Origin: Halictus rubicundus
Lineage: Eukaryota; Arthropoda; Insecta; Hymenoptera; Halictidae
Length of the DNA: 64,000 bases
Assembly: GCF_050948215.1 (NCBI RefSeq)
Contig: NW_027488881.1
Coordinates: 124,001-188,000 of the forward strand
Reading direction: 5' to 3'
Part shown: positions 52,841 to 64,000 of the stretch, piece by piece
How the letters are laid out: each line of letters begins with the position of its first letter
Position numbering within the stretch: position 1 is the stretch's first letter
The notes under the pieces: generated by a model
Databases searched by the model: none
The model's input: only the letters and a program-made list of their open reading frames with translations
Told to the model about the DNA's origin: nothing
Made by a program: the position numbers and the translations under genes

Positions 52841-53197
52841 AGAGGATAGGATAGGATAGAGGATAGGATAGGATAGAGGATAGGATAGGATAGAGGATAG
52901 GATAGGATAGAGGATAGGATAGGATAGAGGATAGGATAGGATAGAGGATAGGATAGGATAGAGGATAGGATAGGATAGAGGATAGGATAGGATAGAGGAT
53001 AGGATAGGATAGAGGATAGGATAGGATAGAGGATAGGATAGGATAGAGGATAGGATAGGATAGAGGATAGGATAGGATAGAGGATAGGATAGGATAGAGG
53101 ATAGGATAGGATAGAGGATAGGATAGGATAGAGGATAGGATAGGATAGAGGATAGGATAGGATAGAGGATAGGATAGGATAGAGGATAGGATAGGAT
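52841..53197. repeat. Perfect 17-mer run, 21 units
   Basis: This is the longest perfect run I identified: 21 identical units between GGATAGGGTAGGATAGGAT and the GGAGATTGG variant. The paralogous run at 57,091-57,362 has 16 units. Confidence 0.85.
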
Positions 53198-55304
53198 AGA
53201 GGATAGGATAGGAGATTGGATAGGATAGAGGATAGGATAGGATAGGATAGAGGATAGGATAGGATAGAGGATAGGATAGGATAGAGGATAGGATAGGATA
53301 GAGGATAGCATAAGATAGATGATTTGATAGGATAGAGGATAGGATAGGATAGAGGATAGGATAGGATAGAGGATAGGATACGATAGAGGATAGGATATTA
53401 TGGAGGATAGGATAGGAGAGAGGATAGGATAGGATAGAGGATAGGATACGATAGAGGATAGGATCGGATAGAGGATAGGATAGGGGATTGGATAGGATAG
53501 ACAATAGGAGACGATAAAGGATAGAATAGGGGATTGTATAGGCTAGAGGACAGGAGACGATAGAGGATAGGATAGGATAGAGGATAGGATAGGGTAGGAT
53601 AGGATAGAGGATAGGATAGGATACAGGATAGGATAGGATAGAGGATAGGATAGTGGATAGGATAGCATAGAGGATAGGATAGGGGATTGGATAAGATAGA
53701 GTATAGGATACGATAGAGGATAGGATCGGATAGAGGATAGTATAGGGGATTGGATAGGATAGACAATAGGAGACGATAAAGGATAGAATAGGGGATTGTA
53801 TAGGCTAGAGGACAGGAGACGATAGAGGATAGGATAGGATAGAGGATAGGATAGGGTAGGATAGGATAGAGGATAGGATAGGATACAGGATAGGATAGGA
53901 TAGAGGATAGGATAGGATAGAGGATAGAATAGGATAGAGGATAGGATAGGATAGAGGATAGGATAGTATAGAGGATATGATAGGATAGAGGATAGGATAG
54001 GATAGAGGATAGGATAGGATAGAGGATTGGATAGGATAGAGGACAGGAGACGATAGAGGATAGGATAGGTTAGAGGATAGGATAGGATAGAGGATAGGAT
54101 AGGATAGAGGATAGGATAGGATAGAGGATAGGATAGGATAGAGGATAGGATAGGATTGAGGATAGGATAGAATAGAGGAAAGGATAGGATAGAGGATCGG
54201 ATAGGTGATTGGATAGGATAGAGGATAGGATAGGATAGAGGATCGGATAGGTGATTGGATAGGATACAGGATAGGATAGGATAGAGGATAGGATAGGATA
54301 GGATAGAGGATACGATATTATAGAGGATACGATATTATAGAGGATTGGATAGGATAGAGGATAGGATCGGATAGAGGATAGGATAGGGGATTGGATAGGA
54401 TAGAGGAAAGGATAGGATAGAGGATAGGATAGGATAGAGGATAGGATATAGGATTGGATAGGTTAGAGGATAGGATACGATAGTGTATAGGATAGATGAT
54501 AGGATAGGATAGAGGATAGGATAGGATAGAGGATAGGATAGGGGATTGGATAGGATAGAGGAAAGGATAGGATAGAGGATAGGATAGGATTGAGGATACG
54601 ATAGGATAGAGGAAAGGATAGGATAGAGGATCGGATAGGATAGGATAGAGTATAGGATTGGATAGAGGATACGATATTATAGAGGATAGGATAGGATAGA
54701 GGATAAGATAGGATAGAGGATAGGATAGGATAGAGGATAGGATAGGATAGGATAGAGGATAGGATAGGATAGAGGATATGATGGAATAGAGGATCGGATA
54801 GGATAGAGGATAGGATAGGATAGAGGATACGATAGGATAGAGGATAGGATAGGATAGAGGATAGGATATAGGATTGGATAGGATAGAGGATAGGATGCGA
54901 TAGTGGATAGGATAGATGATAGGATAGGATAGAAGATAGGATAGGATAGAGGATAGGATAGGATAGAGGATAGGATAGAGGATAGGATAGTGGATTGTAT
55001 AGGATAGAGGATAGGATAGGATAGAGGATAGGATACGATAGAGGATAGGATATTATAGAGGATAGGATAGGATAGAGGATAGGATAGGATAGAGGATAGG
55101 ATAGGATAGGATAGGATAGAGTATAGAATAGGATAGAGGATAGGATAGGATAGAGGATAGAATAGGATTGATGATAGGATAGGATAGAGGAAAGGATAGG
55201 ATAGAGGATCGGATAGGTGATTGGATAGGATAGAGGATAGGATAGGATAGAGGATAGTATAGGATAGAGGATAGGATAGGATAGAGGATAGGATAGGATA
55301 AGAT

Positions 55305-55491
55305 AGAGGATAGGATAGGATAGAGGATAGGATAGGATAGAGGATAGGATAGGATAGAGGATAGGATAGGATAGAGGATAGGATAGGATAGAGGATAGGA
55401 TAGGATAGAGGATAGGATAGGATAGAGGATAGGATAGGATAGAGGATAGGATAGGATAGAGGATAGGATAGGATAGAGGATAGGATAGGAT
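55305..55491. repeat. Perfect 17-mer run, 11 units
   Basis: This is the paralogue of 51,021-51,258, with the same flanking variants and three fewer units (51 bp). Confidence 0.85.
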
Positions 55492-57090
55492 AGAGGATAT
55501 GATAGGATAGAGGATCGGATAGGGGATTGGATAGGATAGAGGATAGGATATTATAGAGGATAGGATAGGATAGAGGATAGGATAGGATAGAGGATAGGAT
55601 AGGATAGAGGATAGGATAGGATAGAGGATAGGATAGGGTAGGATAGGATAGAGGATAGGATAGGATACAGGATAGGATAGGATAGAGGATAGGATAGTGG
55701 ATAGGATAGCATAGAGGATAGGATAGGGGATTGGATAAGATAGAGTATAGGATACGATAGAGGAGAGGATCGGATAGAGGATAGGATAGGGGATTGGATA
55801 GGATAGACAATAGGAGACGATAAAGGATAGAATAGGGGATTGTATAGGCTAGAGGACAGGAGACGATAGAGGATAGGATAGGATAGAGGATAGGATAGGG
55901 TAGGATAGGATAGAGGATAGGATAGGATACAGGATAGGATAGGATAGAGGATGGGATAGGATAGCGGATAGGATAGGATATAGGATTGGATAGGATAGAG
56001 GATAGGATACGATAGAGGATAGGATAGGATAGAGGATAGGATAGGGGATTGGATAGGATAGAGGATAGGATAGGATAGAGGATAGGATAGGATTGAGGAT
56101 AGGATAGGATAGAGGAAAGGATAGGATAGAGGATCGGGTAGGTGATTGGATAGGGTAGAGGATAGTATAGGATAGAGGATAGTATAGGATAGAGGATAGG
56201 ATAGGATAGAGGATAGGATAGGATAGAGGATAGGATAGGATAGAGGATAGGATAGGATAGAGGATATTATAGGATAGAGGATAGGATAGGATAGGATAGA
56301 GTATAGGATAGGATAGAGGATACGATATTATAGAGGATAGGATAGGATAGAGGAAACGATAGGGTATTGGATAGGATAGAGCATAGGATAAAGAATAGGA
56401 TAGGATAGAGAATAGGATAGGGGATTGGATAGCATACGGGATTGGATAGGATAGAGGATAGGATACGATAGACGATAGGATAGGATGGAGGATAGGATAG
56501 GGGATTGGATAGGATAGAGCATAGGATAGGATAGGATAGAGGATACGATATTATAGAGGATTGGATAGGATAGAGGATAGGATCGGATAGAGGATAGGAT
56601 AGGGGATTGGATAGGATAGACGAAAGGATAGGATAGAGGATAGGATAGGATAGAGGATAGGATATAGGATTGGATAGGTTAGAGGATAGGATACGATAGT
56701 GTATAGGATAGATGGTAGGATAGGATAGAGGACAGGATAGGATAGAGGATAGGATAGGGGATTGGATAGGTGATTGGATAGGATAGAGGATAGGATAGGA
56801 TAGAGGATAGTATAGGATAGAGGATAGGATAGGATAGAGGATAGGACAGGATAGAGGATAGGATAGGATGGAGGATATGATAGGATAGAGGATCGGATAG
56901 GGGATTGGATAGGATAGAGGATAGGATAGGATTGAGGATAGTATAGGATAGAGGAAAGGATAGGATAGAGGATCGGATAGGTGATTGGATAGGATAGAGG
57001 ATAGGATAGGATAGAGGATAGTATAGGATAGAGGATAGGATATCATAGAGGATAGGATAGGATAGAGGATAGGATAGGGTAGGATAGGAT

Positions 57091-57362
57091 AGAGGATAGG
57101 ATAGGATAGAGGATAGGATAGGATAGAGGATAGGATAGGATAGAGGATAGGATAGGATAGAGGATAGGATAGGATAGAGGATAGGATAGGATAGAGGATA
57201 GGATAGGATAGAGGATAGGATAGGATAGAGGATAGGATAGGATAGAGGATAGGATAGGATAGAGGATAGGATAGGATAGAGGATAGGATAGGATAGAGGA
57301 TAGGATAGGATAGAGGATAGGATAGGATAGAGGATAGGATAGGATAGAGGATAGGATAGGAT
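57091..57362. repeat. Perfect 17-mer run, 16 units
   Basis: This is the paralogue of 52,841-53,197, with the same flanking variants and five fewer units (85 bp). Confidence 0.85.
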
Positions 57363-60238
57363 AGAGGATAGGATAGGAGATTGGATAGGATAGAGGATAG
57401 GATAGGATAGGATAGAGGATAGGATAGGATAGAGGATAGGATAGGATAGAGGATAGCATAGGATAGATGATATGATAGGATAGAGGATAGGATAGGATAG
57501 AGGATAGGATAGGATAGAGGATAGGATACGATAGAGGATAGGATATTATGGAGGATAGGATAGGAGAGAGGATAGGATAGGATAGAGGATAGGATACGAT
57601 AGAGGATAGGATCGGATAGAGGATAGGATAGGGGATTGGATAGGATAGACAATAGGAGACGATAAAGGATAGAATAGGGGATTGTATAGGCTAGAGGACA
57701 GGAGACGATAGAGGATAGGATAGGATAGAGGATAGGATAGGGTAGGATAGGATAGAGGATAGGATAGGATACAGGATAGGATAGGATAGAGGATAGGATA
57801 GTGGATAGGATAGCATAGAGGATAGGATAGGGGATTGGATAAGATAGAGTATAGGATACGATAGAGGATAGGATCGGATAGAGGATAGTATAGGGGATTG
57901 GATAGGATAGACAATAGGAGACGATAAAGGATAGAATAGGGGATTGTATAGGCTAGAGGACAGGAGACGATAGAGGATAGGATAGGATAGAGGATAGGAT
58001 AGGGTAGGATAGGATAGAGGATAGGATAGGATACAGGATAGGATAGGATAGAGGATAGGATAGGATAGAGGATAGAATAGGATAGAGGATAGGATAGGAT
58101 AGAGGATAGGATAGTATAGAGGATATGATAGGATAGAGGATAGGATAGGATAGAGGATAGGATAGGATAGAGGATTGGATAGGATAGAGGACAGGAGACG
58201 ATAGAGGATAGGATAGGTTAGAGGATAGGATAGGATAGAGGATAGGATAGGATAGAGGATAGGATAGGATAGAGGATAGGATAGGATAGAGGATAGGATA
58301 GGATTGAGGATAGGATAGAATAGAGGAAAGGATAGGATAGAGGATCGGATAGGTGATTGGATAGGATAGAGGATAGGATAGGATAGAGGATCGGATAGGT
58401 GATTGGATAGGATACAGGATAGGATAGGATAGAGGATAGGATAGGATAGGATAGAGGATACGATATTATAGAGGATTGGATAGGATAGAGGATAGGATCG
58501 GATAGAGGATAGGATAGGGGATTGGATAGGATAGAGGAAAGGATAGGATAGAGGATAGGATAGGATAGAGGATAGGATATAGGATTGGATAGGTTAGAGG
58601 ATAGGATACGATAGTGTATAGGATAGATGATAGGATAGGATAGAGGATAGGATAGGATAGAGGATAGGATAGGGGATTGGATAGGATAGAGGAAAGGATA
58701 GGATAGAGGATAGGATAGGATTGAGGATACGATAGGATAGAGGAAAGGATAGGATAGAGGATCGGATAGGATAGGATAGAGTATAGGATTGGATAGAGGA
58801 TACGATATTATAGAGGATAGGATAGGATAGAGGATAAGATAGGATAGAGGATAGGATAGGATAGAGGATAGGATAGGATAGGATAGAGGATAGGATAGGA
58901 TAGAGGATATGATAGGATAGAGGATCGGATAGGGGATTGGATAGGATAGATCGTAGGATAGCGGATAGGATAGGATAGAGTATAGAATAGGATAGAGGAT
59001 AGGATAGGATAGAGGATAGAATAGGATTGATGATAGGATAGGATAGAGGAAAGGATAGGATAGAGGATCGGATAGGTGATTGGATAGGATAGAGGATAGG
59101 ATAGGATAGAGGATAGTATAGGATAGAGGATAGGATAGGATAGAGGATAGGATAGGATAGAGGATAGGATAGGATAGAGGATATGATAGGATAGAGGATC
59201 GGATAGGGGATTGGATAGGATAGAGGATAGGATAGGATAGAGGATAGGATAGGATAGAGGATATGATGGAATAGAGGATCGGATAGGATAGAGGATAGGA
59301 TAGGATAGAGGATACGATAGGATAGAGGATAGGATAGGATAGAGGATAGGATATAGGATTGGATAGGATAGAGGATAGGATGCGATAGTGGATAGGATAG
59401 ATGATAGGATAGGATAGAAGATAGGATAGGATAGAGGATAGGATAGGATAGAGGATAGGATAGAGGATAGGATAGTGGATTGTATAGGATAGAGGATAGG
59501 ATAGGATAGAGGATAGGATACGATAGAGGATAGGATATTATAGAGGATAGGATAGGATAGAGGATAGGATAGGATAGAGGATAGGATAGGATAGGATAGA
59601 GGATAGGATAGGATAGAGGATAGGATAGGGTAGAGGATAGGATAGGATAGAGGATAGGATAGGAGATTGGATAGGATAGAGGATAGGATAGGATAGGATA
59701 GAGTATAGGATAGGATAGAGGATAGGATAGGATAGAGGATAGCATAGGATGCAGGATATGATAGGATAGAGGATAGGATAGGATAGAGGATAGGATAGAG
59801 GATAGGATAGAGGATAGGATAGGATAGAGGATAGAATAGGATAGAGGATAGGACAAGATTGAGGATAGGATAGGATAGAGGATAGGATATTATAGAGGAT
59901 AGGATAGGATAGAGGATAAGATAGGATAGAGGATAGGATAGGATAGAGGATAGGATAGGATAGGATAGAGGATAGGATAGGATGGAGGATAGGATAGGAT
60001 AGAGGATAGGATAGGATAGAGGATAGGATAGGATAGAGGAGATGATAGGATAGAGGATAGGATACGATAGAGGATAGGATATAATAGAGGATTGGATTGG
60101 ATAGAGGATAGGATATTATAGAGGATAGGATAGGATAGAGGATAAGATAGGATAGAGGATAGGATAGGTTAGACGATAGGATAGGATAGAGGATAGGATA
60201 GGATAGAGGATAGGATAGGATAGAGGATAGGATAGGAT

Positions 60239-60298
60239 AGAGGATAGGATAGAGGATAGGATAGAGGATAGGATAGAGGATAGGATAGAGGATAGGAT
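60239..60298. repeat. 12-bp subarray, about five units
   Basis: A run of AGAGGATAGGAT spaced 12 bp apart (starts at 60,239, 60,251, 60,263, 60,275 and 60,287, the last leading back into a 17-mer). It is the paralogue of 61,656-61,715 at an offset of 1,417 bp. Confidence 0.85.
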
Positions 60299-61655
60299 AG
60301 GATAGAGGATAGAATAGGATAGAGGATAGGACAAGATTGAGGATAGGATAGGATAGAGGATAGGATATTATAGAGGATAGGATAGGATAGAGGATAAGAT
60401 AGGGTAGAGGATAGGATAGGATAGAGGATAGGATAGGATAGGATAGAGGATAGGATAGGATAGAGGATAGGATAGGATAGAGGAGATGATAGGATAGAGG
60501 ATAGGATAGGATAGGATAGAGGATAGGATAGGGTAGAGGATAGGATAGGATAGAGGATAGGATAGGTGATTGGATAGGATAGAGGATAGGATAGGATAGA
60601 GGATCGGATAGGTGATTGGATAGGATAGAGGATAGGATAGGATAGAGGATAGGATAGGATAGAAGATAGGATAGGATAGAGGATCGGATAGGGGATTGGA
60701 TAGGATAGAGGATAGGATAGGATAGAGGATAGGATAGGATAGAGGATAAGATAGGATAGAGGATAGGATAGGATAGAGGATAGGATAGGATAGGATAGAG
60801 GATAGGATAGGATAGAGGATAGGATAGGATAGAGGATAGGATAGGATAGAGGATATGATAGGATAGAGGATCGGATAGGGGATTGGATAGGATAGAGGAT
60901 AGGATAGGATAGAGGATAGGATAGGATAGAGGATATGATGGAATAGAGGATCGGATAGGATAGAGGATAGGATAGGATAGAGGATACGATAGGATAGAGG
61001 ATAGGATAGGATAGAGGATAGGATATAGGATTGGATAGGATAGAGGATAGGATGCGATAGTGGATAGGATAGATGATAGGATAGGATAGAAGATAGGATA
61101 GGATAGAGGATAGGATAGGATAGAGGATAGGATAGAGGATAGGATAGTGGATTGTATAGGATAGAGGATAGGATAGGATAGAGGATAGGATACGATAGAG
61201 GATAGGATATTATAGAGGATAGGATAGGATAGAGGATAGGATAGGATAGAGGATAGGATAGGATAGGATAGAGGATAGGATAGAGGATAGGATAGAGGAT
61301 AGGATAGGATAGAGGATAGAATAGGATAGAGGATAGGACAAGATTGAGGATAGGATAGGATAGAGGATAGGATATTATAGAGGATAGGATAGGATAGAGG
61401 ATAAGATAGGATAGAGGATAGGATAGGATAGAGGATAGGATAGGATAGGATAGAGGATAGGATAGGATAGAGGATAGGATACGATAGAGGATAGGATAGG
61501 ATAGAGGATTGGATTGGATAGAGGATAGGATATTATAGAGGATAGGATAGGATAGAGGATAAGATAGGATAGAGGATAGGATAGGTTAGACGATAGGATA
61601 GGATAGAGGATAGGATAGGATAGAGGATAGGATAGGATAGAGGATAGGATAGGAT

Positions 61656-61715
61656 AGAGGATAGGATAGAGGATAGGATAGAGGATAGGATAGAGGATAG
61701 GATAGAGGATAGGAT
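61656..61715. repeat. 12-bp subarray, about five units
   Basis: Same structure as 60,239-60,298, offset 1,417 bp, with identical outer markers (GGATTGGATTGGATAG at 60,088/61,505 and GGACAAGATT at 60,329/61,746). It also corresponds to 44,507-44,590, which has two more 12-bp units. Confidence 0.85.
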
Positions 61716-64000
61716 AGGATAGAGGATAGAATAGGATAGAGGATAGGACAAGATTGAGGATAGGATAGGATAGAGGATAGGATATTATAGAGGATAGGAT
61801 AGGATAGAGGATAAGATAGGATAGAGGATAGGATAGGATAGAGGATAGGATAGGATAGGATAGAGGATAGGATAGGATAGAGGATAGGATAGGATAGAGG
61901 AGATGATAGGATAGAGGATAGGATAGGATAGGATAGAGGATAGGATAGGGTAGAGGATAGGATAGGATAGAGGATAGGATAGGTGATTGGATAGGATAGA
62001 GGATAGGATAGGATAGAGGATCGGATAGGTGATTGGATAGGATAGAGGATAGGATAGGATAGAGGATAGGATAGGATAGAAGATAGGATAGGATAGAGGA
62101 GAGTATAGGATAGTGGATAGGACAGCATAGAGGATAGGATAGGTGATTGGATAGGATAGAGGATAGGATAGGATAGAGGATAGTATAGGATAGAGGATAG
62201 GATATCATAGAGGATAGGATAGGATAGAGGATAGGATAGGGTAGGATAGGATAGAGGATAGGATAGGATACAGGATAGGATAGGATGGAGGATAGGATAG
62301 GATAGAGGATAGGATAGGATAGAGGATAGGATAGGATAGAGGATAGGATAGGATAGAGGATAGGATAGGATAGAGGATAGGATAGGATAGAGGATAGGAT
62401 AGGATAGAGGATAGGATATAGGATTGGATAGGATAGAGGATAGGATGCGATAGTGGATAGGATAGAAGATGGGATAGGATAGAGGATAGGATAGGATAGA
62501 GGATAGGATAGAGGATAGGATAGTGGATTGTATAGGATAGAGGATAGGATAGGATAGAGGATAGGATACGATAGAGGATAGGATATTATAGAGGATAGGA
62601 TAGGATAGAGGATAGGATAGGATAGAGGATAGGATAGGATAGAGGATAGCATAGGATAGAGGATATGATAGGATAGAGGATAGGATAGGATAGAGGAGAG
62701 GATAGGATAGAGGATAGGATACGATAGAGGATAGGATATTATAGAGGATAGGATAGGATAGAGGATAGGATAGGATAGAGGATAGGATAGGATAGAGGAT
62801 TGGATTGGATAGAGGATAGGATATTATAGAGGATAGGATAGGATAGAGGATAGGATAGGATAGAGGATAGGATAGAGGATAGGATAGAGGATACGATAGA
62901 GGATAGGATAGGGGATAGGATAGGATAGAGGATAGAATAGGATAGAGGATAGGATAGGATTGAGGATAGGATAGGATAGAGGATAGGATATTATAGAGGA
63001 TAGGATAGGATAGAGGATAAGATAGGATAGAGGATAGGATAGGATAGAGGATAGGATAGGATAGGATAGAGGATAGGATAGGATAGAGGATAGGATAGGA
63101 TAGAGGAGATGATAGGATAGAGGATAGGATAGGATAGAGGATAGGATAGGATAGGATAGAGGATAGGATAGGATAGAGGATAGGATAGGATAGAGGAGAT
63201 GATAGGATAGAGGAGATGATAGGATAGAGGATAGGATAGGATAGGATAGAGGATAGGATAGGGGATTGTATAGGATAGAGGACAGGAGACGATAGAGGAT
63301 AGGATAGGTTAGAGGATAGGATAGGATAGAGGATAGGATAGGATAGAGGATAGGATAGGATAGAGGATAGGATAGGATAGAGGATAGGATAGGATTGAGG
63401 ATAGAATAGAATAGAGGAAAGGATAGGATAGAGGATCGGATAGGTGATTGGATAGGATAGAGGATAGGATAGGATAGAGGATCGGATAGGATAGGATAGA
63501 GGATAGGATAGGATAGGATAGAGGATACGATATTATAGAGGATTGGATAGGATAGAGGATAGGATCGGATAGAGGATAGGATAAGGGATTGGTAAGGATA
63601 GAGGAAAGAATAGGATAGAGGATAGGATATAGGATTGGATAGGTTAGAGGATAGGATACGATAGTGTATAGGATAGATGATAGGATATAATAGAGGATAG
63701 GATAGGATAGAGGATAGGATAGGGGATTGGATAGGATAGAGGAAAGGATAGGGTAGAGGATAGGATAGGATTGAGGATAGGATAGGATAGAGGAAAGGAT
63801 AGGATAGAGGATCGGATAGGATAGGATAGAGTATAGGATTGGATAGAGGATACGATATTATAGAGGATAGGATAGGATAGAGGATAAGATAGGATAGAGG
63901 ATAGGATAGGATAGAGGATAGGATAGGATAGGGTAGAGGATAGGATAGTATAGAGGATATGATAGGATAGAGGATCGGATAGGGGATTGGATAGGATAGA

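Larger units (their letters stand above)
50822..54770. repeat. 4-kb tandem duplication in domain V, copy 1
   Basis: This aligns to 55,106-58,901 through the same order of rare variants. The offset is 4,284 at 50,835/55,119, 4,233 at 51,259/55,492 and 52,439/56,672, 4,250 at 52,841/57,091, 4,148 at 53,308/57,456 and 4,131 at 54,456/58,587. All these offsets are multiples of 17, so the two copies differ mainly by whole satellite units. Confidence 0.85.
55106..58901. repeat. 4-kb tandem duplication in domain V, copy 2
   Basis: This is the partner of 50,822-54,770. It is shorter overall because the two perfect 17-mer runs have 11 and 16 units instead of 14 and 21. It carries one extra unit, ATAGAGGATCGGATAGG, near 56,885 and lacks a duplicated GATACGATATTATAGAG seen near 54,305. 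Confidence 0.85.
39508..64000. repeat. 17-bp satellite array, right arm
   Basis: The same 17-bp satellite resumes directly after the island and continues to the right edge of the window. It keeps the same strand orientation as the left arm (G-rich on +). It begins with degenerate units and becomes very regular after about 41,900, where long runs of exact AGAGGATAGGATAGGAT occur. No gene, RNA gene or second non-satellite insertion is visible in this arm. Confidence 0.97.
41901..64000. repeat. Domain V, homogenised satellite with higher-order structure
   Basis: Canonical 17-mers prevail. The marker GGATAGGTTAGAGGATAGG, followed by ATACGATAGTGTATAGG, occurs at 41,901, 45,932, 50,444, 52,439, 54,456, 56,672, 58,587 and 63,637. 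Other recurring markers are GGAGATTGG, GAGGAGATGATAGG, GGTGATTGG, GGATGCGATAGTGG and GACAATAGGAGACG. Marker spacings of 4,012, 4,131 and 4,233 bp are exact multiples of 17. No gene is seen. Confidence 0.85.

Noticed and set aside
202..62652. Many long - strand open frames that would encode Ser/Ile/Leu/Tyr/Pro repeat proteins
   Set aside because: They follow from the stop-free C-rich 17-mer, overlap one another in different frames, show no domain, signal or codon bias, and end wherever a variant unit creates a stop. One entry is kept at very low confidence for the longest.
1..64000. CRISPR array
   Set aside because: There are direct repeats but no unique spacers of uniform length, no leader and no cas genes. 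Repeat and 'spacer' are the same satellite.
1..64000. True telomere
   Set aside because: TTAGG is not present as a tandem run; AGGTT occurs only as a scattered variant, and the array carries complex higher-order structure and an insertion.
1..64000. Bkm-like GATA satellite or GATA-factor binding array
   Set aside because: GATA is frequent, but the repeat is not tandem GATA, and most sites are GGATAG, which lacks the A/T before GATA of the usual WGATAR site.
1..64000. Whole window as an assembly artefact
   Set aside because: Copies differ by consistent private substitutions and unit-number changes, which simple misassembly would not create. Local collapse or misjoins remain possible and need read-level checks.

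Overview
This window is almost entirely one satellite DNA array. Apart from a single 1,751-bp island at 37,757-39,507, both arms (1-37,756 and 39,508-64,000) are built from a 17-bp unit, AGAGGATAGGATAGGAT, and its variants. The unit itself is two AGGAT pentamers plus one AGAGGAT heptamer. The canonical + strand has no C and is 14/17 purine. I see no gene in the satellite and no tRNA, rRNA, CRISPR or operon-like organisation. It looks like eukaryotic heterochromatin. The CpG-rich island and the closeness of AGGAT to the arthropod telomere pentamer TTAGG would fit an insect or another arthropod, but this is weak inference; no species can be named.

Layout. Domain I (1 to about 19,670) is a mosaic higher-order repeat with six occurrences of one diagnostic motif and unit lengths of 1923, 3084, 1923, 6097 and 5216 bp. 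Domain II (about 19,670-32,060) holds a three-copy tandem repeat (572, 577 and 577 bp) and two longer duplications at offsets of 6,810 and 2,558 bp. Domain III (about 32,060-37,756) and domain IV (39,508-41,900) are the most degenerate satellite and lie on either side of the island. Domain V (41,901-64,000) is the most homogenised: it has runs of up to 21 perfect 17-mers, embedded 12-bp subarrays, and a 4.0-4.3 kb tandem duplication whose offsets are whole multiples of 17.

The island looks like a mobile element inserted into the satellite. It starts TGTAACCGT, ends with the exact reverse complement ACGGTTACA, and is bracketed by GGAT on both sides. Removing it with one GGAT restores the 17-bp register. 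It contains three tandem repeats of about 258 bp and several strong inverted repeats near the right end, but no protein I recognise.

The many long open frames on the - strand are a property of the repeat. The C-rich strand has no stop codon in any frame of the canonical unit. Because 17 is not divisible by 3, all three frames encode the same 17-residue cyclic peptide. I treat these as non-genic unless transcription or translation is shown.
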